A DNA stretch of 64,000 nt, from contig NZ_JAFKCU010000007.1 in the NCBI RefSeq assembly GCF_017254845.1, forward strand, positions 124,001-188,000, read 5' to 3'. A model generated the notes under the pieces. That model was not told where the DNA came from. It searched no databases and saw nothing but the letters and a program-made list of their open reading frames with translations. Below are positions 1 to 8,490 of the stretch, piece by piece; within the stretch, counting starts at the first letter, position 1; each line of letters opens with the position of its first letter. This DNA comes from Algoriphagus pacificus. GTDB lineage: Bacteria; Bacteroidota; Bacteroidia; Cytophagales; Cyclobacteriaceae. The position numbers and the translations under genes were made by a program.

Positions 1-698
1 AATACCATCACTCGATTATCTAGTCTATTTTTATAAACTAGTTTTTTGCTTGGTTCATATGGTCTAATTGCCGCAGTATTATAATCTATAACGATGCCCG
101 CTTCAGCCAATGAAGGGAAGTTTTCAGATTCAAATGCATCAAAATGTACAGACTGGACTTTCTTTGAGCGGTTACCTCTTAAAAGCATGTGATTAAAAAA
201 CACGCAAACCTCTGGGACTATAGGATTACCATTGATTTTTGCAGTTGCAATCTCCAATGAAGTCATTAGGTTTTCCCTTGCATCCGACCGCATAGCCGAA
301 ATAGGCAACTGAGCCCCAGTGAAAATAACCGGTTTATTCAACCCCTGAAGCATGTAGCTCATCATAGATGCTGAATATGCCATGGTATCGGTACCATGCA
401 ACACGACAAAACCATCATAGCTATCGTAATTTTCATATACGATATAGGCCATGTCTGTCCAATGCTTCATGGAAACGTTGGATGAATCTATCGGTTCAGG
501 AAATGAAATAACCGTAATGGCTATGTTCATATTCGACAAAATCGGAATCTTCTCAAGAATCTGCCCAAAATTGAAAGGCACCAAAGATCCTGACTCATCA
601 TAGGCCATACCCAGCGTACCTCCTGTATAAATGATCAATACAGAAGATGTCTTGCTCGTTCTTAACCCCGTATTTAACCTTACTATCTTATAATTCAT
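1..698 (-). CDS. ansA: Type I (cytoplasmic-type) L-asparaginase, partial: C-terminus beyond the window
   Basis: Hydrolyses L-asparagine to aspartate and ammonia. Translating the minus strand from ATG at 698 gives an open frame to the window edge, about 232 residues. Both threonine motifs of the asparaginase family are visible: YTGGTLGM at residues 24-31 and HGTDTM at 101-106. The stretch FTGAQLPI and the following MRSDARENL also fit the family. There is no signal peptide, which fits the cytoplasmic type. The start codon overlaps the tatD stop as ATGA, so the two genes are probably translationally coupled and belong to the long minus-strand run starting near 5803. The C-terminal third is missing because the window ends. 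Confidence 0.9.
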   Translation of the reverse strand, partial: MNYKIVRLNTGLRTSKTSSVLIIYTGGTLGMAYDESGSLVPFNFGQILEKIPILSNMNIAITVISFPEPIDSSNVSMKHWTDMAYIVYENYDSYDGFVVLHGTDTMAYSASMMSYMLQGLNKPVIFTGAQLPISAMRSDARENLMTSLEIATAKINGNPIVPEVCVFFNHMLLRGNRSKKVQSVHFDAFESENFPSLAEAGIVIDYNTAAIRPYEPSKKLVYKNRLDNRVMV

Positions 699-1471
699 GG
701 TTGAAACTCCCTGAACAAATCCAATGCATTCATTTTAGTTTTATTTGCCACTTCTTCTTTTGAAACAGCCAAATAGTCTCCAATTTTCTCTGCTATTATA
801 GGCAAATAGGCTGGAGAATTTCTTTTCCCTCTAAAAGGTACTGGTGCCAGATATGGTGCATCTGTCTCTAAAACTAAACTATCTAACCCAATTTCGGGAA
901 TAACCTGATCCAATCCCCCATTTTTAAAAGTGGAAACTCCTCCAATACCAAGCAAGAAACCAAGTTCTATAATTTGTCTAGCCTGATCTATAGTTCCGGT
1001 GAAACAATGGAAGATCCCTTTCAGACTTCCATCTTGTGCATCTTTGATAATCTCAATTGTTTCATCCATGGATTCTCTGCAATGCAGCACAATTGGCAAA
1101 TCCTTATCCTTCGCCCAATTAATCTGGATACCCAAAGCCTCCTTTTGCTGTTCAAAAAAAGATTTATCCCAATAAAGATCCAGTCCAATTTCTCCTACCG
1201 CGGCAAATGGTCTTTTATTCAACCATTCTTCCATGATATATAGCTGACTTTGGAAATCTTCCTTTACATCACAAGGATGTAATCCCATCATCGGTATACA
1301 GAGCCCAGGATATTTCTGCTCACAGGCCAACATGGCATCAATGGTCTCAACATCCACATTTGGCATATATACCCGCTCAATACCTGCATTCCGGATATCA
1401 TCCATAACCTGATCCCTGTCAGAATCAAACTTAGAAGAATAAATATGTGCGTGGGTTTCTATCAGGTTCAT
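695..1471 (-). CDS. TatD family metal-dependent DNase/hydrolase
   Basis: A TIM-barrel metal-dependent hydrolase of the TatD family, known for 3'-5' exonuclease and DNA-repair-related activity in other bacteria. The first strand carries the metal ligands in ETHAH (residues 5-9). Further family motifs are GEIGLD near 93-98, VLHCRES near 128-134, FHCFTG and LETDAPYLAP. An upstream in-frame ATG at 1579 would add 36 hydrophobic residues that only shadow the glycosyltransferase. The start at 1471 gives the usual 258 residues and an ATGA overlap with the upstream stop. It also overlaps the asparaginase start by four bases. The TatD-asparaginase order recurs in Bacteroidota (recalled, not checked). 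Confidence 0.92.
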   Translation of the reverse strand: MNLIETHAHIYSSKFDSDRDQVMDDIRNAGIERVYMPNVDVETIDAMLACEQKYPGLCIPMMGLHPCDVKEDFQSQLYIMEEWLNKRPFAAVGEIGLDLYWDKSFFEQQKEALGIQINWAKDKDLPIVLHCRESMDETIEIIKDAQDGSLKGIFHCFTGTIDQARQIIELGFLLGIGGVSTFKNGGLDQVIPEIGLDSLVLETDAPYLAPVPFRGKRNSPAYLPIIAEKIGDYLAVSKEEVANKTKMNALDLFREFQP

Positions 1472-2595
1472 GGGTATTGTCTGGACTTCCAGGTGATTTT
1501 GGAAGGCCAAAAATAATAAAGAATCGTCAGCGACGAGGAAAGCAGGTAATAAAAATCGTATAAACTCAACCAAATCCAAGAAAGCCTCCGCTCAGCTTTG
1601 GAAGAAATGAACCTCAGAAACAAAGCTTGAAGCAATATTTTTAAAAGCCAAATCCCTAATCCTATTGCTAAGTTTTGACTAATCAGATAAAAAATAGCCG
1701 GAAAAAACAATACTTGAAAGCTCAGGCAAATGATCCAAATCCAAGGCAAAGTTACTGCTCCTTTCACCCATCTTTTTCGCTGTTTCAATAAGGCTTCCCA
1801 ATTTTTTTCTGCTTTTGTAAATAGTAGCATTGCAGAACTTACCTGCTGCTGGGTTTTGAAACCTGCATTTTTTATGAGTCTGGATATTTCAAGATCCTCG
1901 GTCAAAGAAAATGGGATTTTTTCAAATCCCCCTGATTTCTCATAAGCCTCTCTACTAATGACCATGTTATTTCCCAAGCCAGTGGTATGTGCTCCCCAAT
2001 CCGAAACAACTTTGGTTATTCCTAATGTATTCCACCAGTCTATTTGCTGAAAATGGCTAAAGGGCGAGGTAGCTTGAACCTCCGTAACTCCATTTAAAAT
2101 CCCAACTCTAGGACTAAAACTTGCGAGACCTTCTCTGATCCAATTAGGCCCTACACGGCAATCGGCATCTGTAAAGAAAAAAAAGTCGCCCTGAGCATAT
2201 TTGCTCAAATAAGCTAAAGCGTTTGCTTTTCCATTTCCATGAAATTGATTAGAAACCTCAGGTTTCAAAGAGAAAAACTTCCGATTCGATTGATTTTCAC
2301 ACCAGTTCTTTAAAACTGAAAGCGTACCGTCCTCACTTTGATCATCAGCGATCAAAAATTCGATTTTATCCTTTGGGAAATCTAGCTTCTCAAAAGAAGC
2401 AAGTAACCTAGGAAGGTCTTGCTCTTCATTTCTTGCTGCTACCAAAATAGAAACAAAGGGAGGATCAGATTGAGAACTTTTTGAATGATTCTTCCAAAAA
2501 AAGGCAACGCGGATGATAAGAATGAAATATTGAATCACGACAATCCCTGCGATTGCAATACAGATAATTTCTATCAAAAAATTGCTGTTTTCCAC
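1468..2595 (-). CDS. Membrane family-2 glycosyltransferase (NodC/PgaC-like)
   Basis: Predicted processive inverting glycosyltransferase that transfers sugar from a nucleotide sugar at the inner membrane. It starts with GTG. An N-terminal membrane segment (about 7-33) precedes a GT-A domain. ARNEE (54-58) and LIADDQSEDG (81-90) bind nucleotide, the DxD-type DAD lies at 143-145, TED at 232-234, and QRKRW (272-276) matches the QxxRW motif of polymerising enzymes. Two or more C-terminal membrane segments follow (about 283-365). It overlaps the deacetylase upstream by 22 bases and TatD downstream by four. A NodB-like deacetylase next door suggests an N-acetylated amino-sugar glycan, but the substrate is not shown by sequence. 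Confidence 0.85.
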   Translation of the reverse strand: MENSNFLIEIICIAIAGIVVIQYFILIIRVAFFWKNHSKSSQSDPPFVSILVAARNEEQDLPRLLASFEKLDFPKDKIEFLIADDQSEDGTLSVLKNWCENQSNRKFFSLKPEVSNQFHGNGKANALAYLSKYAQGDFFFFTDADCRVGPNWIREGLASFSPRVGILNGVTEVQATSPFSHFQQIDWWNTLGITKVVSDWGAHTTGLGNNMVISREAYEKSGGFEKIPFSLTEDLEISRLIKNAGFKTQQQVSSAMLLFTKAEKNWEALLKQRKRWVKGAVTLPWIWIICLSFQVLFFPAIFYLISQNLAIGLGIWLLKILLQALFLRFISSKAERRLSWIWLSLYDFYYLLSSSLTILYYFWPSKITWKSRQYP

Positions 2596-3200
2596 CCTCT
2601 CTCTTGAATAGCGTCTAGGTAAGTTGGCAAAATTTTCGGTAAAATATCCCTGGTCTTCTCTTGATCATGAAACAGAGAGATGGCTCCGGCTTTGGTTTTT
2701 GCTAATGACTTTCGAAGGATCTTGGAAGGAGAGAGCCCTAAATCATAATCCCCGCTTAGCATAGTCCACATTATTATTTGATGTGTCTTCATAATTTCTT
2801 TTGCTTGAGCACCTGTCATTAAGCCATAAGGAGGCCTGAAAATTTTGGGTTGAACGCCCAAGACATCATTAATGATTTCATCGCAGTCAAAAAAATCATC
2901 GAGATAAGCCTGCTTTGTAGTTCTCCAACCATTCAAATGATGAAAAGTATGATTGCCAATGGTATTTCCTTGACTTAATACTGTCCTTGCCAAATGGGAA
3001 TACTTTCTCACATTATCACCCACCATAAAAAATGTGGCATTCATATTTCTTTTTGACAATTCTTCCAACACAAAATCAGTCACACCAGGCACTGGTCCAT
3101 CATCAAAAGTCAAATAAATAGAATCTAAATCCTGTTCCATTTCCCAAACCCGATCCGGAAAAAACTGTTGAACGATTTTTGGAACGGTATGAAAAACCAT
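2574..3200 (-). CDS. Polysaccharide deacetylase (NodB homology domain)
   Basis: Carbohydrate esterase family 4 enzyme that removes N- or O-acetyl groups from glycans. All main motifs are present: TFDDGP at residues 31-36 with the catalytic and metal Asp, HTFHH at 84-88 (the H-x3-H metal pair), RPPYG at 122-126, and SLFHD at 175-179 with the late His. At 208 residues it is essentially a bare NodB domain. No signal peptide is evident, so it may act on a membrane-associated or cytoplasmic intermediate. It lies two bases after the phosphatase stop and overlaps the next glycosyltransferase gene, so all three are probably co-expressed. Confidence 0.9.
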   Translation of the reverse strand: MVFHTVPKIVQQFFPDRVWEMEQDLDSIYLTFDDGPVPGVTDFVLEELSKRNMNATFFMVGDNVRKYSHLARTVLSQGNTIGNHTFHHLNGWRTTKQAYLDDFFDCDEIINDVLGVQPKIFRPPYGLMTGAQAKEIMKTHQIIMWTMLSGDYDLGLSPSKILRKSLAKTKAGAISLFHDQEKTRDILPKILPTYLDAIQERGWKTAIF

Positions 3201-3202
3201 GG

Positions 3203-4414
3203 CTATTGGAATCTAAGACTCAATAAAGTCAAATCATCTCTCAGCGGTACATCTTGTGAGAAATCCTCCATTTTTTTGAAAAACTCCCTATGGAAGTCAT
3301 CAGGATCCATGCAAAGATGTTTTTCAACAAATTGATCCAATCGCTCCTCTCCAAACTCTTCCTCACTTTGATTGATTGCCTCTGTTAAGCCATCGGTGTA
3401 TAAGTGAATCGTAAATTGATTCAAATCCTTTCTTTCTCCAATTTCCAAAAATGGCAACTCGTCAAAAGCTCCCAAAATAGTCGTCCCAGCCTTTAGCAAT
3501 TCACGAGATTCCTGACTTTCCCAGCAAAGAATCGGCGCATTATGACCAGCATTGACGTATTTGAGTGTTTTGGTTTTGGAATTATAATAGCCCAAGAAAA
3601 ATGTAATAAACCGCTCTCCCTTGGTGTTTTCGTAAAGGGTATAATTCAACTGGTTGACTATCATTTTCAAATCTGCATCACTTCTAAGAAGAGTTCTTAG
3701 TGTGGCTTGAAAATTTGACATCAGTAGTGCTGCTGAAAAACCTTTTCCAGAAACATCAGCTATACAGAAAAACACCTCATCTTTGGACCGCTGAATCAAA
3801 TCATAATAATCTCCTCCCACCATGCTATGAGGGAAGTAGGTTACTTTGGCTTTCAAGGCTTTGGTATCAGGAAGCTCTGAAGGAAATAACATTTGCTGCA
3901 CTTGGCTGGCGATTGCAATCTCCCTGTTTAATACCTCCTGCTGTAATTGTTTCCTTGCAAAACGTTTGTTTTCCAAAGCCACTACCAAAATATTGGTCAA
4001 AGCTTGAGTGAAATCCAGGTCCAAATCCTGATCCATATCTTTCCTCCTGAGGAAAAGGATAGCTAGCATTTTATCCTTATGATAGACCGGAAGGTAGGTT
4101 TCCAATTCCTGAAAAGAATACCCATCCATCAACTCCAATCTCAATTGACCGGTTGATTTCTCTTCTTTAATATCATCAACAGGAATTAATGTAGGCACTT
4201 TGGATTTGACGCCGTGAGCGATCATCATCTCAAAGGCACCTTCTTTGGCTACATAGAGCACCAGGGACTTGATGTTCAAATGTACCAAACAGGTGAATTT
4301 GAAAATATTACCCAGCACCACTTCAGACTGATTTTCATTAATAGCCTGAGTGATCTCAAGCAGTGCTTTGAGCTCTAGTTCTTTCCGTTGATATTTAAAA
4401 GTTTCTGTATCCAA
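3203..4414 (-). CDS. GAF-like sensor plus SpoIIE/RsbU-type PP2C serine phosphatase
   Basis: A cytoplasmic PP2C-type serine/threonine phosphatase of the RsbU/SpoIIE class. These usually dephosphorylate an anti-sigma-factor antagonist in partner-switching pathways. Residues about 10-150 look like a GAF-type sensor domain, followed by a short coiled linker with SQVQQMLFP (about 170-178). The catalytic domain shows GGDYYD (200-205), ADVSGKG (219-225), NAGHN (288-292) and LYTDGLTEA (near 342-350), with the metal-binding aspartates intact. The start is TTG with no upstream alternative. It sits inside a polysaccharide gene run. No STAS or anti-sigma kinase gene lies nearby, so its partner is unknown. 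Confidence 0.85.
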   Translation of the reverse strand: MDTETFKYQRKELELKALLEITQAINENQSEVVLGNIFKFTCLVHLNIKSLVLYVAKEGAFEMMIAHGVKSKVPTLIPVDDIKEEKSTGQLRLELMDGYSFQELETYLPVYHKDKMLAILFLRRKDMDQDLDLDFTQALTNILVVALENKRFARKQLQQEVLNREIAIASQVQQMLFPSELPDTKALKAKVTYFPHSMVGGDYYDLIQRSKDEVFFCIADVSGKGFSAALLMSNFQATLRTLLRSDADLKMIVNQLNYTLYENTKGERFITFFLGYYNSKTKTLKYVNAGHNAPILCWESQESRELLKAGTTILGAFDELPFLEIGERKDLNQFTIHLYTDGLTEAINQSEEEFGEERLDQFVEKHLCMDPDDFHREFFKKMEDFSQDVPLRDDLTLLSLRFQ

Positions 4415-4417
4415 TGA

Positions 4418-4669
4418 TTACAAGGTATTATGGGCCATTAAGCCTTTTTTGGTAGCTAGGAAAAACATGGTTTTCCCCTCTTTTTTCACATCAACCTGAT
4501 GAAAACATTCCTCATCAGGAGTTTTTAGGCACTTGATCAGGCCATTTTCATAAAGTCCCGCCAGAGTTGCCAAAATCGTCTGCTCCTCCCATCCGAGTGC
4601 AGTTGCCAAATATTCGAATGGTTGCACAAAATACAACTCATCCATCACTTCAAATTCCTGATCTGTCAT
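4418..4669 (-). CDS. Small uncharacterised protein, possibly a degenerate winged helix
   Basis: An 83-residue soluble acidic protein that I do not recognise with certainty. The middle reads as helix-turn-helix-like segments, with YLATALGW followed by LATLAGLYENGLI. A beta-hairpin-like stretch and a KKGLMAHN tail come after, as in small winged-helix domains. No catalytic motif is seen. It sits three bases before the SpoIIE-type phosphatase and 21 bases after the first glycosyltransferase, so it is very probably co-transcribed with them. A role as a small partner or regulator of the phosphatase would be pure inference from position. Confidence 0.65.
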   Translation of the reverse strand: MTDQEFEVMDELYFVQPFEYLATALGWEEQTILATLAGLYENGLIKCLKTPDEECFHQVDVKKEGKTMFFLATKKGLMAHNTL

Positions 4670-4690
4670 GCCTTTTTCTTAAAAGCTAAA

Positions 4691-5803
4691 TTAAAGAGAT
4701 CTTCCATTCACTCTACCTTTCCAAACAAAATTTCCCTTGAGAGTCCCAAATGAAACCCAGAGAACATAAACTGGATGAAAAAAGGAAGTCATTAGTAACA
4801 TCCTTTTAGGTAAAGGATACCCCAAACTTCTTAAAATTCTTCCAAAGGAACGGCCTTCTGACAATATTTTAGCTACCCAGCAAACCAAGAAGACAAAAAA
4901 ACCAGCAGTTCCAAGAATAAATAAACTTACTGTAGAAATCCAAATGATTTGAACCAGCACAGGGATCAGAGCAATGGCGGCGTGTATAAATGAACCATGG
5001 GCTTTCCACTTTCCTGCCCAGCGAACTCTCTGAGCAAAGAGTTTTTTCCACTTATTTTCTGGTTCTGTCAGGATGAGGCTTTCCTTCCCAGTCAGATAAG
5101 TAATGGCTTCCGGACCAAAAGATGTGTTTATTTTTTTGAGTAGAAACTCATCGTCTCCCGAAGCTAAATGTTCATTTCCAGCATACCCATTTACTTTTTC
5201 AAATGCGCTTTTTCTGTAACAAAGGTTTGCTGCACTACACATGATGGGGTTGCTTTTTTTTATAGCAAAATTGGAAACCATCAAGATGCTGATCCATTCC
5301 AACTGCTGAAAGCTTTCGAGAAAACCCTGTTTTGTCTTACTGATGACCGGACCAGCTATTAGCTGGATTTTCGGATCTTGAAATGGTTTGACCATCTGAT
5401 TTAGCCAATTTGAACCCCAAGTACAATCCGCATCCGTGCAGAGAATCAATTCATTCTTGGCATTCTTTATCCCCGTTTCGATTGCTGCTTTTTTTCCAAC
5501 TCCATTATTTATAACAATATGAATTTTGGGTGACACATCATTTAGTGTCTTTAGCAATTCATAAGTTCGGTCCTCACTATGATCGTCTATTAGTATTACT
5601 TGAAAATCAGGATAGGCAATTTGCTGGATTTGGGAAATGAGCCGCGGTATATTTTCTTGCTCATTTCGAAGAGGAATCAGCAAAGTAAGAGAGGGATAAT
5701 ACTCGTGTTTGCTAAATTCAACAGCCTCTTCTTTCCAATAAGATGACATCCACCAAAGCAGGAGAAAATAAGAGAGTGACCAGATCAGGTAAAAACTTAG
5801 CAT
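4691..5803 (-). CDS. Membrane family-2 glycosyltransferase, first gene of the operon
   Basis: Second GT-A fold family-2 glycosyltransferase in this run, related in layout to the one at 1468-2595. It has an N-terminal membrane segment (about 3-20), PLRNEQEN (44-51), LIDDHSED (71-78), DAD at 124-126, GDDEF at 216-220 in place of TED, QRVRW at 258-262, and C-terminal membrane segments near 275-320 and 340-360. It is the first gene of the minus-strand run. Its ATG is only 21 bases from the ruvC start on the other strand, so its promoter must lie partly inside ruvC. Two paralogues in one operon may make different linkages or act sequentially. Confidence 0.85.
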   Translation of the reverse strand: MLSFYLIWSLSYFLLLWWMSSYWKEEAVEFSKHEYYPSLTLLIPLRNEQENIPRLISQIQQIAYPDFQVILIDDHSEDRTYELLKTLNDVSPKIHIVINNGVGKKAAIETGIKNAKNELILCTDADCTWGSNWLNQMVKPFQDPKIQLIAGPVISKTKQGFLESFQQLEWISILMVSNFAIKKSNPIMCSAANLCYRKSAFEKVNGYAGNEHLASGDDEFLLKKINTSFGPEAITYLTGKESLILTEPENKWKKLFAQRVRWAGKWKAHGSFIHAAIALIPVLVQIIWISTVSLFILGTAGFFVFLVCWVAKILSEGRSFGRILRSLGYPLPKRMLLMTSFFHPVYVLWVSFGTLKGNFVWKGRVNGRSL

Positions 5804-5824
5804 CTTTTCGGCTAACTTGCAGCA

Positions 5825-6400
5825 GTGAGTAAAGAAGTAAAAAATCCCCTGAAGGAAAAAATCATTTTAGGCATTGACCCGGGTACTACGGTCATGGGAT
5901 ACGGTTTGATCAAAACCGAAGGAAAAAAGTATGAGTTACTTCAATATGGTGTAATCCATTTAAAGAAATATGGAACTCATGAATTGAAGCTCAAGAAAAT
6001 ATTTGAGAGAATAACTGGAATCTTAGAAGAGTTTATCCCAGACTCAGTGGCCCTGGAAGCCCCATTTTATGGAGCAAATGTACAATCCATGCTCAAATTG
6101 GGAAGAGCACAGGGTGTAGCTATGGCGGCAGCTTTGGCAAGGGAAATCCCTATTACAGAATATTCTCCAAAAAAAGTAAAGCAGTCCGTCACTGGAAATG
6201 GCAATGCTTCCAAAGAACAGGTTGCTGCCATGCTTCAGACTCTTTTTAATTTGACGGAAATCCCTAAAATGCTAGATGCTACAGATGCTTTGGCTGTGGC
6301 GCTTTGCCATCATTTTCATGAGGGAAGAGTTCAGACCCGTGGGAGAAGTGAGGGATGGAAATCCTTTGTCCAGGAAAATCCAGATAGGATAAAAAAATAA
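5825..6400 (+). CDS. ruvC: Crossover junction endodeoxyribonuclease RuvC
   Basis: Resolves Holliday junctions by symmetric cleavage after RuvAB branch migration. The RNase H-like fold and its four acidic residues are visible: Asp18 in GIDPGT, Glu78 in ALEAPF, and Asp151/Asp154 in DATDALAVAL. The 191-residue length is normal. The start is GTG at 5825. A stop codon lies in frame at 5813 and no ATG is available. The gene diverges from the glycosyltransferase operon with only 21 intervening bases. A strong stem-loop directly follows its stop. Confidence 0.95.
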   Translation: MSKEVKNPLKEKIILGIDPGTTVMGYGLIKTEGKKYELLQYGVIHLKKYGTHELKLKKIFERITGILEEFIPDSVALEAPFYGANVQSMLKLGRAQGVAMAAALAREIPITEYSPKKVKQSVTGNGNASKEQVAAMLQTLFNLTEIPKMLDATDALAVALCHHFHEGRVQTRGRSEGWKSFVQENPDRIKK

Positions 6401-6421
6401 ACCCGGTGAAAGCCGGGTTTA
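6398..6421. terminator. Bidirectional stem-loop terminator after ruvC
   Basis: A 9-bp perfect stem (TAAACCCGG with CCGGGTTTA) with a 6-base loop. It sits between convergent ruvC and the outer-membrane gene at 6428. A-rich sequence on the left and T-rich sequence on the right suit termination in both directions. Confidence 0.85.
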
Positions 6422-6427
6422 TTTGTA

Positions 6428-6976
6428 TTAAAAGTCTTTTCCTATTGAAAGCTTAAAGCCCCTGTTTTTCACATCAGTGTCAAAATAATTCAAGTCCGAA
6501 ATTCCGAGGTCGTAACTGCCTTGTATGTTAAATCCGAGTGGCAAATTGACTCCCACACCTAATACTGCCCCGATATCATAGCCTTTTACTACTTCCGTGC
6601 TCGTAGAGCTCGAATTTCCTAATTCGTAATTTCTGGATATCAAAAGAGATCCTTGAGGGCCTGCAAAAATATTCACTGCCGGTATAATATTCACTCTTAC
6701 AAGCACAGGAATATCTATGTAATTTAATCGCTCATTGACATCATCTCCTGACTGTACATCAGTTCCTTTATAGCCTTTTTGAGAAAACTGAATCCCTGGT
6801 TCGATGGCTACTAGTCCAGCTTTGAGCTTGTAATATCCACCAACATGGAATCCTAATCTCGAGTCAAAGTTGGTATCTGAAAAGGTGGTGGAATTCAGTC
6901 CAGCACGGATACCGAATTGGGCCTGAGCAGTGGAGATGAGGCCGATCGAAAAGATTAAAAGAAGAAATTTTTTCAT
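6428..6976 (-). CDS. PorT-family outer-membrane beta-barrel protein
   Basis: A 182-residue secreted protein of the small outer-membrane barrel type (PorT / OMP_b-brl family) common in Bacteroidota. Residues 1-19 form a signal peptide ending in AQA-Q. The rest alternates amphipathic strands with family-typical pieces: GIRAGLN, EPGIQFSQKGYKG, RLNYIDIPVLVR, FAGPQGS and a terminal F. It is clearly paralogous to the gene at 7116-7667. No substrate or pore function can be assigned; these proteins are usually annotated only as outer-membrane barrels. It is convergent with ruvC and shares its terminator. Confidence 0.85.
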   Translation of the reverse strand: MKKFLLLIFSIGLISTAQAQFGIRAGLNSTTFSDTNFDSRLGFHVGGYYKLKAGLVAIEPGIQFSQKGYKGTDVQSGDDVNERLNYIDIPVLVRVNIIPAVNIFAGPQGSLLISRNYELGNSSSTSTEVVKGYDIGAVLGVGVNLPLGFNIQGSYDLGISDLNYFDTDVKNRGFKLSIGKDF

Positions 6977-7115
6977 GGTTGGGTTAAATTTGAATTTTAA
7001 ATCGATTCTAAGAAAATAATAATAACTGCTTTGTTTTTAGCAAGGCAACAAGCCAGCTTTGATTGATGTTACAAATATGTTTCCAAAACGATTCGGAAAT
7101 TTTATAATTACTCAA

Positions 7116-7667
7116 TTAAAAGAAATCAAAGCCCAGGGACATCTTGAAAACCTTGTTATGCTTATTGACATAGTTATCTCCTAGGTCTGTCTTAGCAATA
7201 TCAAAGCTTACCTGAAAATTCACCCCATAGGGAAAATTCACCCCAATTCCTCCAACACCTCCAAATTCATTTTTGGTAAAAGCCTCTGTACTGGTATCCA
7301 CAAATCCATCAAGCTCATATTTCCTGGACATCAGAAACGAAACTTGTGGTCCTACGAAAAGGTTTACCTCCGGCAAAAAATTAAAGCGGAGCAAAAGCGG
7401 AACATCCACATAATTCAATCGCTCATGGGAGACTTTGCCTGTATTTCTATCGTTCCCTCTATAGCCCTTTTGAGCAAATTGAATTCCCGGCTCGACTCCG
7501 ATAAAGCCTAAATTCAAATTATAGTAAAGCCCTCCATGAATCCCCAAAATTGCATTGTAATTCGTATCCGTAAGATTACCGGAACTTAGACCTGCCCGGA
7601 CTCCCGGTTGTGCATTTGCCCAGCTTAATAATCCTATTGAGAAAATGCATATCAAAAAAAGCCGCAT
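7116..7667 (-). CDS. PorT-family outer-membrane beta-barrel protein (paralogue)
   Basis: A 183-residue paralogue of the 6428-6976 protein, with the same signal peptide style (residues 1-19, ANA-Q) and the same strand motifs: GVRAGLS, EPGIQFAQKGYRG, RLNYVDVPLLLR, FVGPQVS and a C-terminal Phe. The two genes look like a tandem duplication and have diverged mainly in the loops. Each has its own upstream gap (139 and 179 bases), so separate transcription is possible. Function beyond an outer-membrane barrel is unknown. Confidence 0.85.
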   Translation of the reverse strand: MRLFLICIFSIGLLSWANAQPGVRAGLSSGNLTDTNYNAILGIHGGLYYNLNLGFIGVEPGIQFAQKGYRGNDRNTGKVSHERLNYVDVPLLLRFNFLPEVNLFVGPQVSFLMSRKYELDGFVDTSTEAFTKNEFGGVGGIGVNFPYGVNFQVSFDIAKTDLGDNYVNKHNKVFKMSLGFDFF

Positions 7668-7761
7668 AGTTAATTTGTTGGATGGTATGGTTTTAAAAGA
7701 ATTTTACTCCGCAAAATGAAGATATTTTAATGTTTTTAATAGAAATAGGCCTTCATCTAAA

Positions 7762-7792
7762 CTAGATTTTTTAATTTACTTAATAAATCTAG
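7762..7792. repeat. Inverted repeat upstream of the Crp-family gene
   Basis: CTAGATTT (7762-7769) and AAATCTAG (7785-7792) form an exact 8-bp inverted repeat separated by 15 bases. It lies 55 bases before the Crp-type regulator gene and 95 bases before the divergent barrel gene. The symmetric, AT-rich layout could be an operator for a dimeric regulator. A weak hairpin is the alternative. Confidence 0.4.
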
Positions 7793-7846
7793 CAGAAGCT
7801 TTTGGTTTAAGATGACACAACTTCATTTTTTTGGCAAATAATCAAA

Positions 7847-8410
7847 ATGGAAAAGATCCTGGGCATATTCGATAAATTCCCTTTTCTGAGCGACAGCTCA
7901 AAAACCGGCTTTCTTAGCAATCTGGAAGAAGTGAAATTTGAAAAAGGGGAATTATTAGAGGAAGAAGGTAAAGTCAGCCAATATCTGTATTACTTTTTGG
8001 AAGGTGCAGCTCGGAGTTATTACAGAAGAAACAATCGGGACATCACTGTTTCTTTTACGCTTGAAGGCGAGTTTGTCACAGCAATGCACTCTTTTATTTC
8101 AAGAAAGCCATCCTACGAAAATATTGAGACCTTGGAAAAGAGCAAGGCTTATAGAATTTCCCATGATACCCTGCTCAACATGTTTGAAAATTTCCCAGAA
8201 ACAGAACGTGCCTATCGAATGATTCTGGAGGAATATTATATCGTATTAGAGGAGCAACAGATTTTTGCCAAATTCAAATCTGCAAGAGAACGGTATCTTG
8301 AATTAATGGAATACCGTCCCAAAGTCATTCAAAAAGCTTCAGTAGGCCATATTGCTTCCTACCTTGACATGAGTATCGAAACTCTCAGCCGGATCAGAGC
8401 AAAAATCTGA
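7847..8410 (+). CDS. Crp/Fnr-family transcriptional regulator
   Basis: A 187-residue regulator with an N-terminal cyclic-nucleotide-binding-type jelly roll (about 20-115; FEKGELLEEEGKVS, LYYFLEGAAR) and a short C-terminal winged helix-turn-helix ending IASYLDMSIETLSRIR. The recognition helix matches the usual Bacteroidota Crp-like form (SIETLSRIR). There are no Fnr-type cysteines, so an iron-sulfur sensor is unlikely and the effector is unknown. It is monocistronic, between two divergent or tandem gaps. The inverted repeat at 7762-7792 is a possible autoregulatory site. Confidence 0.88.
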   Translation: MEKILGIFDKFPFLSDSSKTGFLSNLEEVKFEKGELLEEEGKVSQYLYYFLEGAARSYYRRNNRDITVSFTLEGEFVTAMHSFISRKPSYENIETLEKSKAYRISHDTLLNMFENFPETERAYRMILEEYYIVLEEQQIFAKFKSARERYLELMEYRPKVIQKASVGHIASYLDMSIETLSRIRAKI

Positions 8411-8490
8411 TTTATTGATTTTCGTCAATAGTATTTTTTGTATAGCTGGGCAATCTTTGGCAATTAATTATGAATAAATGCCCAAATGCC

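Noticed and set aside
695-1579. Long start of TatD at 1579
   Set aside because: The extra 36 residues are hydrophobic shadow of the glycosyltransferase C-terminus; ATG 1471 gives the family N-terminus and an ATGA overlap.
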